Under the pieces are notes generated by a model, which saw nothing but the letters and a program-made list of their open reading frames with translations, made no database searches and was not told the origin of the DNA. A stretch of 64,000 nucleotides of DNA, taken from contig NZ_CP088247.1 in NCBI RefSeq assembly GCF_021117295.1, positions 2,619,001 to 2,683,000 of the forward strand, in the 5' to 3' direction. Shown here piece after piece: positions 48,552 to 57,573 of this stretch (position 1 is its first letter; every line of letters starts with the position of its first letter). This DNA is from Methylorubrum sp. B1-46. Its GTDB lineage: Bacteria > Pseudomonadota > Alphaproteobacteria > Rhizobiales > Beijerinckiaceae. Both the position numbers and the translations under genes were made by a program.

Positions 48552-48580
48552 TTGAGTCCCGCCGATCCTCCGCTTATAGA
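48552..48580 (+). promoter_or_regulatory. Sigma-70 promoter for tRNA-Ala
   Basis: TTGAGT (48552-48557), a 17-base spacer and TATAGA (48575-48580) form a near-consensus housekeeping promoter 71 bases before the tRNA. Confidence 0.75.
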
Positions 48581-48651
48581 ACCGCTCATCGCCGACGCAC
48601 TCAGCGCCGCCGGCGACGCCAGAGACCGGAACCGGTCGCTGCAGAAATGAT

Positions 48652-48727
48652 GGGGCCTTAGCTCAGCTGGGAGAGCGCTTCCATGGCATGGAAGAGGTCA
48701 TCGGTTCGATCCCGTTAGGCTCCACCA
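48652..48727 (+). tRNA. tRNA-Ala (GGC)
   Basis: A 76-nt cloverleaf with encoded CCA. The acceptor GGGGCCT/AGGCTCC has the G3:U70 pair that identifies alanine tRNAs. The anticodon stem CTTCC/GGAAG encloses ATGGCAT, with anticodon GGC at 48685-48687. The T-stem ATCGG/CCGTT has one U:U mismatch at its second pair. Confidence 0.95.
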
Positions 48728-48966
48728 TCATACATTCCCCGTAGACAGGCGCGCCGGCCAAGACTTGGCTGAAGATTTCGCGAGTTCGTCCGGGATAAAC
48801 TTCTCAAATCGATCTGCAAACGCTGCGATCGCATCGGCACGCCCATTACAGGTTCTGCGCCGGTCCGCAGGGGGCAAAGATCCGCTTTCGGATCTGCCGC
48901 TTCTGCCATCCGGGAGTGGCCGATAGGGTTTGCCTGTCGGCCGAGCCTGAGAACATCGTGATCGCT

Positions 48967-49683
48967 TCAGCGAGCCGCTTGCCAGGGGTTGATGACGCGG
49001 GCGGGAATCGGGCCCGTCTCGACGCGGGCTTGACGGTTGATGGGCTCGATCGCCTCCTGAGGCGCAAGGCGCTGAGCTTTGGCGAGCGCCTTGCGGGCTT
49101 CGTCGGCCGGCATGGCGCCGTGCGGCAGTATCATCGCCATCAACTGGCGGCGGGTCTTCGCGTTGATGGTGCGGGCGTGCTTCACATCCGCGAAATCGCT
49201 CATGCGATGGCGCGCGGCCTTCGTGCCACGGCCGCGATCCCCGTGCCCCATGAAGACCTTGGGGCCGTTCGGCATGACGACGATGTCGCCGGGGCGAAGG
49301 GTTTCGTCGCGCAGAAGTGCCGCGGTCGGATTGGCGGCGATCGCTTTCGAATCGACCGGCTGCTTGCCGCTGATGCCGTCGCCCTCATCCTTCTTCAGCG
49401 GCACCCCTTTAGGCAGTGCGGCGTAGCGCACCTTCGGGCGGTTCCGTTCCGCCGTGCTGCGGTGGCGGCGCCAGCGGTAGCGCTCGTTTACCTCGCCGCC
49501 GCCATAGGCCGGCACGACCGGGGCTGGCGCAGGCGCTGCCTGCTGCGGGGCGAAAAGCTGCTGAAACAGGCCGCCGAGACCGCCCTCCTGGGCATGCACA
49601 CCGGCGGCAGTCGAGAGAACGAGGGCGGACGAGGCCAGGACGAGCGCGAAGCGTCGTCCGGAGCGAGACAGAGTCGAGGGCAT
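48967..49683 (-). CDS. Secreted hypothetical protein
   Basis: 238 residues. A signal peptide (Arg-rich start, hydrophobic ALVLASSALVLSTAA, cleavage after VHA) is followed by a Gln/Pro/Ala-rich linker and a basic RYRWRRHR stretch. A soluble domain follows with RPGDIVVMPNGPKVFMG and many Lys/Arg residues. I recognise no enzyme motif; periplasmic or surface location is likely. AGGAG lies seven bases before the ATG. It is transcribed away from the BrkB-like gene. Confidence 0.8.
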   Translation of the reverse strand: MPSTLSRSGRRFALVLASSALVLSTAAGVHAQEGGLGGLFQQLFAPQQAAPAPAPVVPAYGGGEVNERYRWRRHRSTAERNRPKVRYAALPKGVPLKKDEGDGISGKQPVDSKAIAANPTAALLRDETLRPGDIVVMPNGPKVFMGHGDRGRGTKAARHRMSDFADVKHARTINAKTRRQLMAMILPHGAMPADEARKALAKAQRLAPQEAIEPINRQARVETGPIPARVINPWQAAR

Positions 49684-49726
49684 CGACGGCTCCTGAAGCG
49701 AGGCGGTCGCGTTCGACCGATGCGCT

Positions 49727-49754
49727 GTTAACTGGGGCCAATCTTAACGGTTCC
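49727..49754 (-). promoter_or_regulatory. Possible EcfG-type general stress promoter
   Basis: Read on the minus strand, GGAAC (49754-49750) and GTTAAC (49732-49727) resemble the alphaproteobacterial EcfG pattern (GGAAC, 16-17 bases, CGTT), but the -10 has AGTT in place of CGTT. It lies about 45 bases before the secreted hypothetical gene. Confidence 0.3.
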
Positions 49755-49905
49755 GGCGAAAACGTGGCGCGAATATGGAAATTCTGAGACAGTCGATCCG
49801 ACTATGCTGCCGGATGCCATCCTCACATCCGTGTGAACCCGAAGTCGCGCCAAAGGGTTGCCGAACTGCGCCGCTGATCCTGCGGCGGACGGAGCCGATT
49901 TCTCC

Positions 49906-51084
49906 ATGCCTACTTCCGACCGCGCCGTTCCCGACGCCGCCGCGGGCTCAGCCGGCGATTCCCGCTATCCAGCCCTCTGGACGATGGCTTTAGGGGCAGC
50001 GCTCCTCGGGGTCGTCGCCCTTCCGCGCCGGTCCGTGGCGTCCGCGGATCGAGCCCGGCCGAGCGGCGATGCGGGACAGGACTCGGCGCGACAGGAATCG
50101 CCCTCGCACGAGGGTGCGGATGCCCACCGGGTGGCGCGCACCGAGCGCGATCGCGGCCGTTCCGCCGACAGCCCGACCGAAATGCCGGCCGCGGGCTGGA
50201 AGGACATCCTCAAGCGGACCTATCGGGATATCGGCGAGAACCGCCTCACCCTCGTCTCGGCGGGCGTGACCTTCTTCGTGCTTCTCGCGATCTTCCCGGC
50301 CATCGCCGCCCTGGTTTCCGTCTACGGTCTCATCGCCGACGTTTCGACGATCAACCAGCAGATCGACGCATTGCGCGGCGTCCTTCCATCCGGTGGCGTC
50401 GACATCGTCTCCGAGCAAGTCAAGCGGCTGACCGAGAAGGGTGACACGGCGCTGGGCCTCACGGCGCTCTTCGGCATCGCGCTCTCGGTCTGGAGCGCCA
50501 ATGGCGGCGTCAAGCATGTCTTCGACGCGCTCAACCTCGTCTACAACGAGCGCGAGCGACGCGGCTTCTTCAAGCTCAATCTCGTTTCGCTGGCCTTCAC
50601 CGCCGGCGCGCTGCTCTTCGTCGTCATTGCGCTCGCGGGCATCGTCGCGGTGCCGGTGGCGATCCAGTTTCTCGGAATGTCGAGCGACGCGTGGTGGCTG
50701 GCGCTGCTACGGTGGCCGGCGCTGTTCGTCGTGGTGATCCTGATGCTGGCGGTGCTCTACCGCTACGGCCCGAGCCGGGATGCGCCGCGCTGGCGCTGGG
50801 TGACGCCGGGCGGCATGATCGCCGCGTTCCTGTGGCTGGCCGGTTCTCTGCTGTTCTCGTGGTACGTCTCGAATTTCGGCAGCTACGACAAGACCTACGG
50901 TTCACTCGGCGCCGCCATCGGCTTCATGACCTGGATCTGGCTCTCGACCACGATCGTGCTGCTCGGTGCGCAGCTCAATGCCGAACTCGAGCACCAGACT
51001 GCCAAGGACACGACCGTTGGCGAGCCCAAACCGCTCGGGACCCGCGATGCGCGCATGGCCGACACAGTGGGAGCCGCGGCCTGA
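49906..51084 (+). CDS. YihY/BrkB-family inner-membrane protein
   Basis: 392 residues from ATG 49906; a TTG 16 codons earlier is less likely. One membrane segment (ALWTMALGAALLGVVAL) and a long charged linker precede the family core: DILKRTYRDIGENRLTLV, SAGVTFFVLLAIFPAIAAL, FGIALSVWSANGGVKHVFDALN, YRYGPSR, WRWVTPGG and YGSLGAAIGFMTWIW. There are about six transmembrane helices in the core. YihY/BrkB proteins are widespread, and an older ribonuclease BN label for them is obsolete. The molecular role is uncertain. The N-terminal linker of about 60 residues is longer than usual. Confidence 0.9.
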   Translation: MPTSDRAVPDAAAGSAGDSRYPALWTMALGAALLGVVALPRRSVASADRARPSGDAGQDSARQESPSHEGADAHRVARTERDRGRSADSPTEMPAAGWKDILKRTYRDIGENRLTLVSAGVTFFVLLAIFPAIAALVSVYGLIADVSTINQQIDALRGVLPSGGVDIVSEQVKRLTEKGDTALGLTALFGIALSVWSANGGVKHVFDALNLVYNERERRGFFKLNLVSLAFTAGALLFVVIALAGIVAVPVAIQFLGMSSDAWWLALLRWPALFVVVILMLAVLYRYGPSRDAPRWRWVTPGGMIAAFLWLAGSLLFSWYVSNFGSYDKTYGSLGAAIGFMTWIWLSTTIVLLGAQLNAELEHQTAKDTTVGEPKPLGTRDARMADTVGAAA

Positions 51085-51477
51085 GGAGGCCCCTCGTCCT
51101 CGATCCCCGCCTTGCTCGGATCGTCGGCGAGGGCGAGGTCGTCCACGCTGAACGGCGTGGGACATCGTCTCGGGGAGGAAGAAGAAGGCGCTGCCTTCAG
51201 CTCGGCACCCTTCGTCTTGCCGATCGTCGCGTCGTGCTTGAGAGGGATCGAGGGCGCTTGCGAGAAGGGCAGCGAACGCGGCGCCGGGCTTATTCCCACG
51301 GGCATTGTCATCCTCCCAGCGAGCCTACGACCGGTCGGATAGAAGAGTGCTGACGACTGAGCCGGGCGCCGGCCGGTGCGCGGGGCCAAACGTCCAGATG
51401 GATGGGATCGAGCGAAAGAGAGCGGCGGGGCTCGCGCCCTGCGGCCCTCCTTGCCGCTGCTGGATCGTCGAAGGTAC
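51085..51477. other. 393-base intergenic stretch, one doubtful minus-strand frame
   Basis: No recognised gene. On the minus strand GGGAGG precedes two in-frame ATGs at 51311 and 51305 (MTMPVGISPAPRSL), opening a Ser/Pro-rich frame that continues antisense into the 3' end of the BrkB-like gene to 50895. The ribosome-binding site is good, but the composition looks like a GC-rich shadow, so it is not called. Confidence 0.3.
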
Positions 51478-51876
51478 TCAGTAGGCCGTGCGGCCGTAGG
51501 CGCCGGAGCCCTGATAGGCCGTATAGCCGGCCGGACGGCGGACCGAGCCCGTCACGATGTCGCCCGCAGCATCCGCGGTGCCGCCCACCACGTTGCCCGC
51601 GGCGTTCACCGTACCGCCGACGAGGGTGCCAGCCGCGCCGAGCGTGCCGCCGACGAGGGCGCCGGCCGTGTTGGTCACGCCGCCGACCACGTTGCCGACG
51701 CCGCCGATGAGGCCGCCGCGCTCCCGCACAGGGTCGATATGCGCACCCCAGACATTGAGCGTGCCGTCACGATTGTAGCTGGCACTGTCGGACGGGATGC
51801 CCTGGGCGAGGCTCGGAGTCGCGGCCAGGCCGAGAGCGAGAGCGACGGCGGTGGCGATCTTGGTGCGGTTCGTCAT
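51478..51876 (-). CDS. Small secreted glycine-rich protein with 11-residue repeats
   Basis: 132 residues from ATG 51876, with AGAGGTA just upstream. A signal peptide (KIATAVALALGLAATPSLAQ) is followed by a short segment, GTLNVWGAHIDPVRERG. Then about five tandem 11-residue repeats have the pattern VGGTxxAAGxx (VGGVTNTAGAL, VGGTLGAAGTL, VGGTVNAAGNV, VGGTADAAGDI). The C-terminus is Tyr/Gly-rich (YTAYQGSGAYGRTAY). An envelope or surface-associated role is inferred. I know no characterised homologue. Confidence 0.8.
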   Translation of the reverse strand: MTNRTKIATAVALALGLAATPSLAQGIPSDSASYNRDGTLNVWGAHIDPVRERGGLIGGVGNVVGGVTNTAGALVGGTLGAAGTLVGGTVNAAGNVVGGTADAAGDIVTGSVRRPAGYTAYQGSGAYGRTAY

Positions 51877-52328
51877 GATCGTACCTCTAACTTTCTTGGC
51901 GGGCTGCTCCGTGCACAGAAGTGTCTGAGTAGAGATCCGCTCTGGCTGCGGCCCGTCCTTGGATGACGACGATCTGGGCTCGAAAGATTGTGGGACAAGT
52001 CCCTGTTTGTCGCAGTGCAGCATCGATATATTTCAGATCGACCTGAATACGGGCGAAATTTGCTGCAGCGACATTGTGCGCTACAAAAAACTGGTTTCAA
52101 ATCAATGATTTCCCGCATCCGCGTTCATGTCGGAATGCATCGTGCACAAGCGCACATCAGCCCCTGGGTCCGGCGATTTTTCGTAAATCCTGTTTCCGCT
52201 GGCAGGGGCCGGAGCCTGACCGATATCGCGGCAGGCGCCGCCACCCGCGAGGCCAGCCGTGGGAGAAGCCGGGGAACTGCGGCATTTCCCGGCATGTGGG
52301 CGATGTTCTGAGGGAGCGAAAATGCTCT
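51877..52328. other. 452-base divergent intergenic region before polA
   Basis: It is less GC-rich than the surroundings between about 51980 and 52200. It contains a small palindrome (GGGACAAGTCCC, 51992-52003). An AGGGAG at 52311-52316 may serve polA. No promoter pair or RNA gene could be assigned with confidence. Confidence 0.4.
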
Positions 52329-55300
52329 ATGGATCGGCGCGGCCCGCATCCGGGCCCCCGTTCGCCGATGGCTGTTCGACCGATGACCGCTGAGACGCAC
52401 CCGCAACCGGACAAGCCCGTCGGTTCCGACGACCGGGTGATCCTCGTCGACGGCTCGTCCTTCATCTTCCGGGCCTACTTCCAGTCGATCAACCAGGACC
52501 AGAAATACAACACGCGTCCCTCCGATGGCCTGCCCACGGGGGCGGTGCGGCTGTTCTGCACCAAGATCGCGCAGTTTCTCCAAGAGGGCGCGGCGGGCGT
52601 GAAGCCGACCCATCTCGGCATCGTCTTCGACAAATCCGAAGGCTCGTTCCGCAAGGAGCTGTTCCCGGACTACAAGGGCCACCGCCCCGACGCGCCGGAC
52701 GACCTGAAGCGCCAGATGCCGCTGATGCGCGACGCGGTGCGCGCCTTCGGCCTGCATGCGGTGGAACTGGAGCGATACGAGGCCGACGACCTGATCGCGA
52801 CCTATGCCCGGCAGGCGGAGGCGCGGGGCGCCGAGGTGATCATCGTGTCCTCCGACAAGGACCTGATGCAGCTCGTCTCGGACAAGATCCGGTTCTACGA
52901 CTTCGAATCCGGCGCCAAGGGCAAGCCCGGCTACCGGCCCGAGCGCAACCTCGACCGCGACGCGATCATCGCCAAGTGGGAAGGGCTGACCCCGGAGCAG
53001 ATCGGCGACGCGCTCGCGTTGATCGGCGACACCTCGGACAATGTGCCGGGCGTGCCCGGCATCGGCCTGAAGACGGCCGCGGCCCTGATCAAGGAATACG
53101 GCAGCCTGGCGCAGCTTCTGGAGCGCGCCGCCGAGATCAAGCAGCCCAAGCGCCGCGAGACGCTGCTCGCCAACATCGATCAGGCCAAGCTCTCACGCCG
53201 CCTCGTGGCGCTCGAAGAGAGCGTGCCGGTACCGGTGCCACTCGACGAACTCGGTGTGCCGCAGCCCAACCCGGAAAAGCTCGTCGGCTTCCTGAAAGCG
53301 ATGGAGTTCAACACCCTGACGCGGCGCATCGCGCAGATGCTCCACGTCGATCCGGAGGCCGTCAAGCCCGACCCGGCGCTGCTGCCCGGCGCGCAACCCC
53401 ACGCCTATACCAACGCGGCCGGCGGCAGCGACGCAGTGCCGTTCTTCGGTGACGACGTGCCGGTCGATCCCGAGACCGCTGCCGCCCCGGAACGGACGGA
53501 TGGCGCGGCGCCGCCCGAGGCGGGCGAGGTCGATCCCTTCGCCGATCTCGACTTGCCGGATCAGGCCCCGAAGAAGCGCGGCCCCGCCGAGCCGACGCCC
53601 TCGACGCTGGTCGCCGCCCGCGCGGCGGAAGCCGTGAAGCCGTTCGACACGTCGGCCTACGAGACGATCTCCACGGTCGAGCAGCTGGAGGCCTGGATCG
53701 CCGAGAGCTACGAGGCCGGAATCATCGCGGTCGATACCGAGACCGACGCGCTCGATGCGGCCAAGGCCGGCCTCGTCGGTGTCTCGCTCGCCACCGCGCC
53801 GGGGCGGGCCGCCTATATCCCTCTCGCCCATGTGAAGCCCGAGGTGAAGGGCGGCGATCTGTTCGGCGAGAGCGGCGCGGAAGCGGACGCCTCCGACAAG
53901 CAGCCTGGCCAGATCGCGTTTGACACCGCGCTCAAGCTGCTGAAGCCGCTGCTGGAGGATGCGGGTACGCTCAAGGTCGGGCAGAACCTGAAATACGACC
54001 TCTCGGTCTTGCACCGTTACGGCATCGACGTGGCGCCCTTCGACGACACGATGCTGATCTCCTACGTGCTCGATGCCGGCAAGGGCGGGCACGGCATGGA
54101 CGAGCTGGCCCGCCGCCATCTCGGCCACCAGCCGATCACCTTCGCGGATGTGGCCGGCACCGGCCGCAACAAGGTCACCTTCGACCGCGTCGCGATCGAC
54201 AAGGCGACGGCTTACGCGGCGGAGGACGCCGACGTAACCTTACGCCTGTGGCGGATGATGAAGCCGCGCCTCGTCGCCGAGCACCGGGTGACCGTCTACG
54301 AGACGCTGGAGCGTCCGCTGGTGCCGGTGCTGGCGCGGATGGAGCGGGCGGGCATCGCCATCGACCGCAACATGCTGAGCCGCCTCTCCGGCGATTTTTC
54401 GCAGATCCTGGCCCGGCTTGAGGAGGAGATTCAGGAGGACGCCGGCGAGAAATTCCAAGTGTCGTCGCCCAAGCAGATCGGCGACGTGCTGTTCGGCAAG
54501 ATGGGCCTGCCCGGCGCCAAGAAGACGCCGTCCGGCCAATGGGCCACGCCCGCGACGCTGCTCGAAGAACTCGCCCAGGCCGGCCACGGCCTGCCGAAGA
54601 AGATCCTCAACTGGCGCCAGCTCTCCAAGCTGAAATCGACCTATACCGACTCGCTGCAGGAACATGCCGACCGCGGCACCAACCGGGTTCACACCTCCTT
54701 CGCGCTCGCCGCGACGACGACCGGCCGGCTCTCCTCCTCGGATCCGAACTTGCAGAACATTCCGATCCGCACGGAGGAGGGGCGACGGATTCGCCGTGCC
54801 TTCGTCGCGCCCGAGGGCAAGAAGCTGATCTCGGCCGATTACAGCCAGATCGAGCTGCGCCTGCTCGCCCACATCGCCGACATCCCGCAATTGCGCGAGG
54901 CCTTCGAGCAGGGGCTCGACATTCACGCGGCGACCGCCTCGGCGATGTTCGGCGTGCCGCTCGACCAGATGACCGGCGATCTGCGGCGGCGGGCCAAGAC
55001 CATCAATTTCGGCATTATCTACGGCATCTCGGCCTTCGGTCTGGCCGATCGCCTCGGCATCGGCCGCGAGGAGGCCTCCGCCTTCATCAAGCAGTATTTC
55101 GAGCGGTTCCCCGGCATCCGCGATTACATCGACACCACCAAGCGCTCCTGCCGCGAGAAGGGCTACGTGACGACCTTGTTCGGGCGCGTCTGCCACTATC
55201 CGCAGATCCGCTCCAACAACCCGTCCGAGCGGGCGAGCGTGGAGCGTCAGGCCATCAACGCTCCGATCCAGGGCACCGCCGCCGACATCATCCGCCGCGC

Positions 55301-55523
55301 CATGACGCGGATGGAGGAGGCGCTGGAGACGAGAAAGCTCACGGCGCGGATGCTGCTGCAAGTGCACGACGAACTGGTGTTCGAGGTGCCGGACGACGAG
55401 GTCGAAGCGACGATTCCGGTGATCGCGCGGGTGATGGAGGAGGCACCGGCGCCGGCGCTCTCACTCAGCGTCCCGCTGGTGGTCGAGGCGCGGGCGGCAG
55501 GCAACTGGGAAGAGGCGCACTGA
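52329..55523 (+). CDS. polA: DNA polymerase I
   Basis: 1,064 residues if started at ATG 52329 (AGGGAG 12 bases upstream); ATGs at 52368 and 52383 are real alternatives, since the conserved part begins at DRVILVDGSSFIFRAYF. Pol I fills repair gaps and removes RNA primers. Domains in order: 5' nuclease; a Pro/Glu/Asp-rich linker of about 80 residues (around 53400-53640); a proofreading exonuclease with its motifs kept (DTETD near 469, NLKYDLS, YAAEDAD); then the polymerase with motif A SADYSQIELR (Asp837), motif B RRRAKTINFGIIYG and motif C HDE at 1013-1015. The extra linker makes it longer than the 928-residue E. coli enzyme. Confidence 0.96.
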   Translation: MDRRGPHPGPRSPMAVRPMTAETHPQPDKPVGSDDRVILVDGSSFIFRAYFQSINQDQKYNTRPSDGLPTGAVRLFCTKIAQFLQEGAAGVKPTHLGIVFDKSEGSFRKELFPDYKGHRPDAPDDLKRQMPLMRDAVRAFGLHAVELERYEADDLIATYARQAEARGAEVIIVSSDKDLMQLVSDKIRFYDFESGAKGKPGYRPERNLDRDAIIAKWEGLTPEQIGDALALIGDTSDNVPGVPGIGLKTAAALIKEYGSLAQLLERAAEIKQPKRRETLLANIDQAKLSRRLVALEESVPVPVPLDELGVPQPNPEKLVGFLKAMEFNTLTRRIAQMLHVDPEAVKPDPALLPGAQPHAYTNAAGGSDAVPFFGDDVPVDPETAAAPERTDGAAPPEAGEVDPFADLDLPDQAPKKRGPAEPTPSTLVAARAAEAVKPFDTSAYETISTVEQLEAWIAESYEAGIIAVDTETDALDAAKAGLVGVSLATAPGRAAYIPLAHVKPEVKGGDLFGESGAEADASDKQPGQIAFDTALKLLKPLLEDAGTLKVGQNLKYDLSVLHRYGIDVAPFDDTMLISYVLDAGKGGHGMDELARRHLGHQPITFADVAGTGRNKVTFDRVAIDKATAYAAEDADVTLRLWRMMKPRLVAEHRVTVYETLERPLVPVLARMERAGIAIDRNMLSRLSGDFSQILARLEEEIQEDAGEKFQVSSPKQIGDVLFGKMGLPGAKKTPSGQWATPATLLEELAQAGHGLPKKILNWRQLSKLKSTYTDSLQEHADRGTNRVHTSFALAATTTGRLSSSDPNLQNIPIRTEEGRRIRRAFVAPEGKKLISADYSQIELRLLAHIADIPQLREAFEQGLDIHAATASAMFGVPLDQMTGDLRRRAKTINFGIIYGISAFGLADRLGIGREEASAFIKQYFERFPGIRDYIDTTKRSCREKGYVTTLFGRVCHYPQIRSNNPSERASVERQAINAPIQGTAADIIRRAMTRMEEALETRKLTARMLLQVHDELVFEVPDDEVEATIPVIARVMEEAPAPALSLSVPLVVEARAAGNWEEAH

Positions 55524-55562
55524 CCGCCGGTTCGGCTGCGCTGTCACGGCAGTCACGACGGT

Positions 55563-55693
55563 CCTCATGCTGAGGCGCTGCGGCAGCAGCCTCGAAGCAC
55601 GCCGCGACGCTTCTCCCAGCAAAGGGGCGTCACGGACCCGACCGTTCCGGCGTGCTTCGAGGCCGAGCTTCCGCTCGGCGCCTCAGCATGAGG
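55563..55693. repeat. Bipartite intergenic palindrome (REP-like element)
   Basis: An outer 16-bp arm CCTCATGCTGAGGCGC (55563-55578) is the exact inverse complement of 55678-55693. An inner 15-bp arm GCCTCGAAGCACGCC (55589-55603) is the exact inverse complement of 55649-55663. The whole forms a long cruciform or hairpin between the convergent polA and endonuclease V genes. It resembles dispersed intergenic repeats of Rhizobiales-type genomes and may act as a two-way terminator. Confidence 0.85.
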
Positions 55694-55720
55694 AGCGTCG
55701 AGGTTACCAAAGTCGGTCGA

Positions 55721-56383
55721 TCAAAAGTCGCCTGCTGTCTTGTGCGCGAGCCGGATCGGCTCCGGCAGGCGGTATTTCGGCGAGCAGGCCAGCACCAGTT
55801 CGACCGCGCTCGGGATGTCGGCGAGGTGGCCCGGCGAGATGAACAGCGGGTGCTTGGCCGTGCGTGTACGGACCACGGCGCCGATGGTCTCGCCTCGATC
55901 GATCAGGGGGACGTGCGCGCCCTTCTCCTCGGAGAGCGGCGCGTTGGTGCCGACGAGCCGTGTCTTGCCGACGCCGATGGTCGGACGCTGAAGCCATAGG
56001 CCCATATGGCTGGCGATGCCGATGCGGCGGGGATGGGCCGTGCCCATGCCGTCGAACAGGAACACGTCCGGCTCGGCACGCAGGCGCCCGAATGCCTCTT
56101 CCAGGACTGGACCCTCGCGGAAACTCAGGAGGCCGGGAATATAGGGAAACGGTGTCGGCCGCTCGGCCACGGCCGTCTCCACGAGGAGAAAGCCCGGACA
56201 GGTTACGACCACCACCGCGGCGCGGGAGCGCTCGTTCTTCACGCTGACATCGACCCCGGCCACCAGCCGGACCGCGCCGAGATCGATGGCGCGGTCGGCC
56301 ACGATCTCGCTGCGGAGCCGGCGCTGGAGCGCGACGGCTTCGGCCGGTGTCAGATCCCAGGCATGGCGCGGGTGAAGCTCCAC
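55721..56383 (-). CDS. nfi: Endonuclease V (deoxyinosine repair)
   Basis: 220 residues, the family length. Endonuclease V nicks DNA one base 3' of hypoxanthine. The metal-binding acidic residues are present: Asp45 in VAGVDVS, Glu90 in SFREGP and Asp111 in DGMGTAHPRR. PYIPGLLSFREGP and RRIGIASHMG are family signatures. The start is a GTG at 56383, 13 bases after the ychF stop, so it is probably co-transcribed with ychF. It converges on polA across the palindromic repeat. Confidence 0.93.
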   Translation of the reverse strand: MELHPRHAWDLTPAEAVALQRRLRSEIVADRAIDLGAVRLVAGVDVSVKNERSRAAVVVVTCPGFLLVETAVAERPTPFPYIPGLLSFREGPVLEEAFGRLRAEPDVFLFDGMGTAHPRRIGIASHMGLWLQRPTIGVGKTRLVGTNAPLSEEKGAHVPLIDRGETIGAVVRTRTAKHPLFISPGHLADIPSAVELVLACSPKYRLPEPIRLAHKTAGDF

Positions 56384-56396
56384 GCCGCGGGCCCCG

Positions 56397-57494
56397 TCAG
56401 TTGGCGAAGCGGAAATGCAGCACGTCGCCGTCCTGCACCACGTAGTCCTTGCCCTCCAGCCGCAGCTTGCCGGCGTCGCGGGCGCCGGCCTCGCCGTTCA
56501 GCGCGGTGTAGTCCTTGAAGGCGATGGTCTCGGCGCGGATGAAGCCCTTCTCGAAGTCGGTATGGATCACGCCGGCCGCCGCCGGGGCGCGCGTCCCCTT
56601 GGTGATGGTCCAGGCGCGAGCCTCCTTCGGGCCGACGGTGAAGTAGGTCACGAGGCCGAGCAGATCGTAGCCGGCGCGGATCACCCGGTTGAGGCCGGGC
56701 TCTGTCAAACCGACGGCTTCCAGGAACTCTGTCTGGTCGGCCGGCGGCATCACCGCGATCTCGCTCTCGATCTTGGCCGATACGACGACGGCCACCGCCC
56801 CTTCGGCCTTGGCCCGGTCGAACACGGCTTGCGACTTCGCATTGCCCTTGTCGGCGTCGCCCTCATCGACGTTGCAAACGTAGAGCACGGGTTTCGCCGT
56901 CATCAGGCCGAGCTGCTGGAACAGCCGCTCCTCCTCGGGCTTGCGCTCGACGAGCCGGGCCGGCTTGCCGTTGCGCAGGAGCGGCAGGGCGCGGTTGACG
57001 AGGTCGAGGAACTCCTTGGCCTCCTTGTCGGAGCCCTTCGCACGCTTCTCGAGCGCCACGACGCGCTTCTCCAGGCTGTCGAGGTCGGCCAGCATCAGCT
57101 CGGTCTCGATCGTCTCGATATCGGCGATCGGATCGACCTTGCCCTCGACATGGGTGACGTCGCCGTCCTCGAAGCAGCGCACCACGTGGGCGATGGCATC
57201 GACCTCGCGGATGTTGGCGAGGAACTGGTTGCCTAGACCCTCACCTTTCGAGGCGCCGCGCACGAGGCCGGCGATGTCGACGAAGGTCAGCCGCGTCGGG
57301 ATGATCTCCTTCGAGGAGGCGATCCGGGCGAGGTCATCCAGGCGCGGATCCGGCACCGCCACCTCGCCGACATTCGGCTCGATGGTGCAGAACGGGTAGT
57401 TCGCGGCCTGGGCCGCAGCGGTCTGCGTCAGCGCATTGAAGAGGGTCGACTTACCGACGTTCGGCAGGCCGACGATGCCGCATTTGAAACCCAT
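56397..57494 (-). CDS. ychF: Redox-responsive Obg-type ATPase YchF
   Basis: 365 residues. P-loop GLPNVGKST is at 9-17 and [20 protein letters not shown] is the switch II region. The G4 position reads NVDE rather than NKxD, consistent with the ATP preference of YchF/OLA1. A central coiled coil ([25 protein letters not shown]) and the C-terminal TGS domain (from about residue 280, ending LHFRFAN) are complete. It lies downstream of pth on the same strand. Confidence 0.97.
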   Translation of the reverse strand: MGFKCGIVGLPNVGKSTLFNALTQTAAAQAANYPFCTIEPNVGEVAVPDPRLDDLARIASSKEIIPTRLTFVDIAGLVRGASKGEGLGNQFLANIREVDAIAHVVRCFEDGDVTHVEGKVDPIADIETIETELMLADLDSLEKRVVALEKRAKGSDKEAKEFLDLVNRALPLLRNGKPARLVERKPEEERLFQQLGLMTAKPVLYVCNVDEGDADKGNAKSQAVFDRAKAEGAVAVVVSAKIESEIAVMPPADQTEFLEAVGLTEPGLNRVIRAGYDLLGLVTYFTVGPKEARAWTITKGTRAPAAAGVIHTDFEKGFIRAETIAFKDYTALNGEAGARDAGKLRLEGKDYVVQDGDVLHFRFAN

Positions 57495-57573
57495 GGCTGG
57501 TCCTAGAAATCCGTTGTGATCGGTCGGGGGCCGCGCCCGGAAGCCCGCTCCATCGGGGTCCGGTGGGCTCGTG

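Noticed and set aside
51992..52003. Small palindrome GGGACAAGTCCC upstream of polA as an operator
   Set aside because: Only 5 bp per arm, about 330 bases from polA and 120 from the divergent gene, with no promoter next to it.
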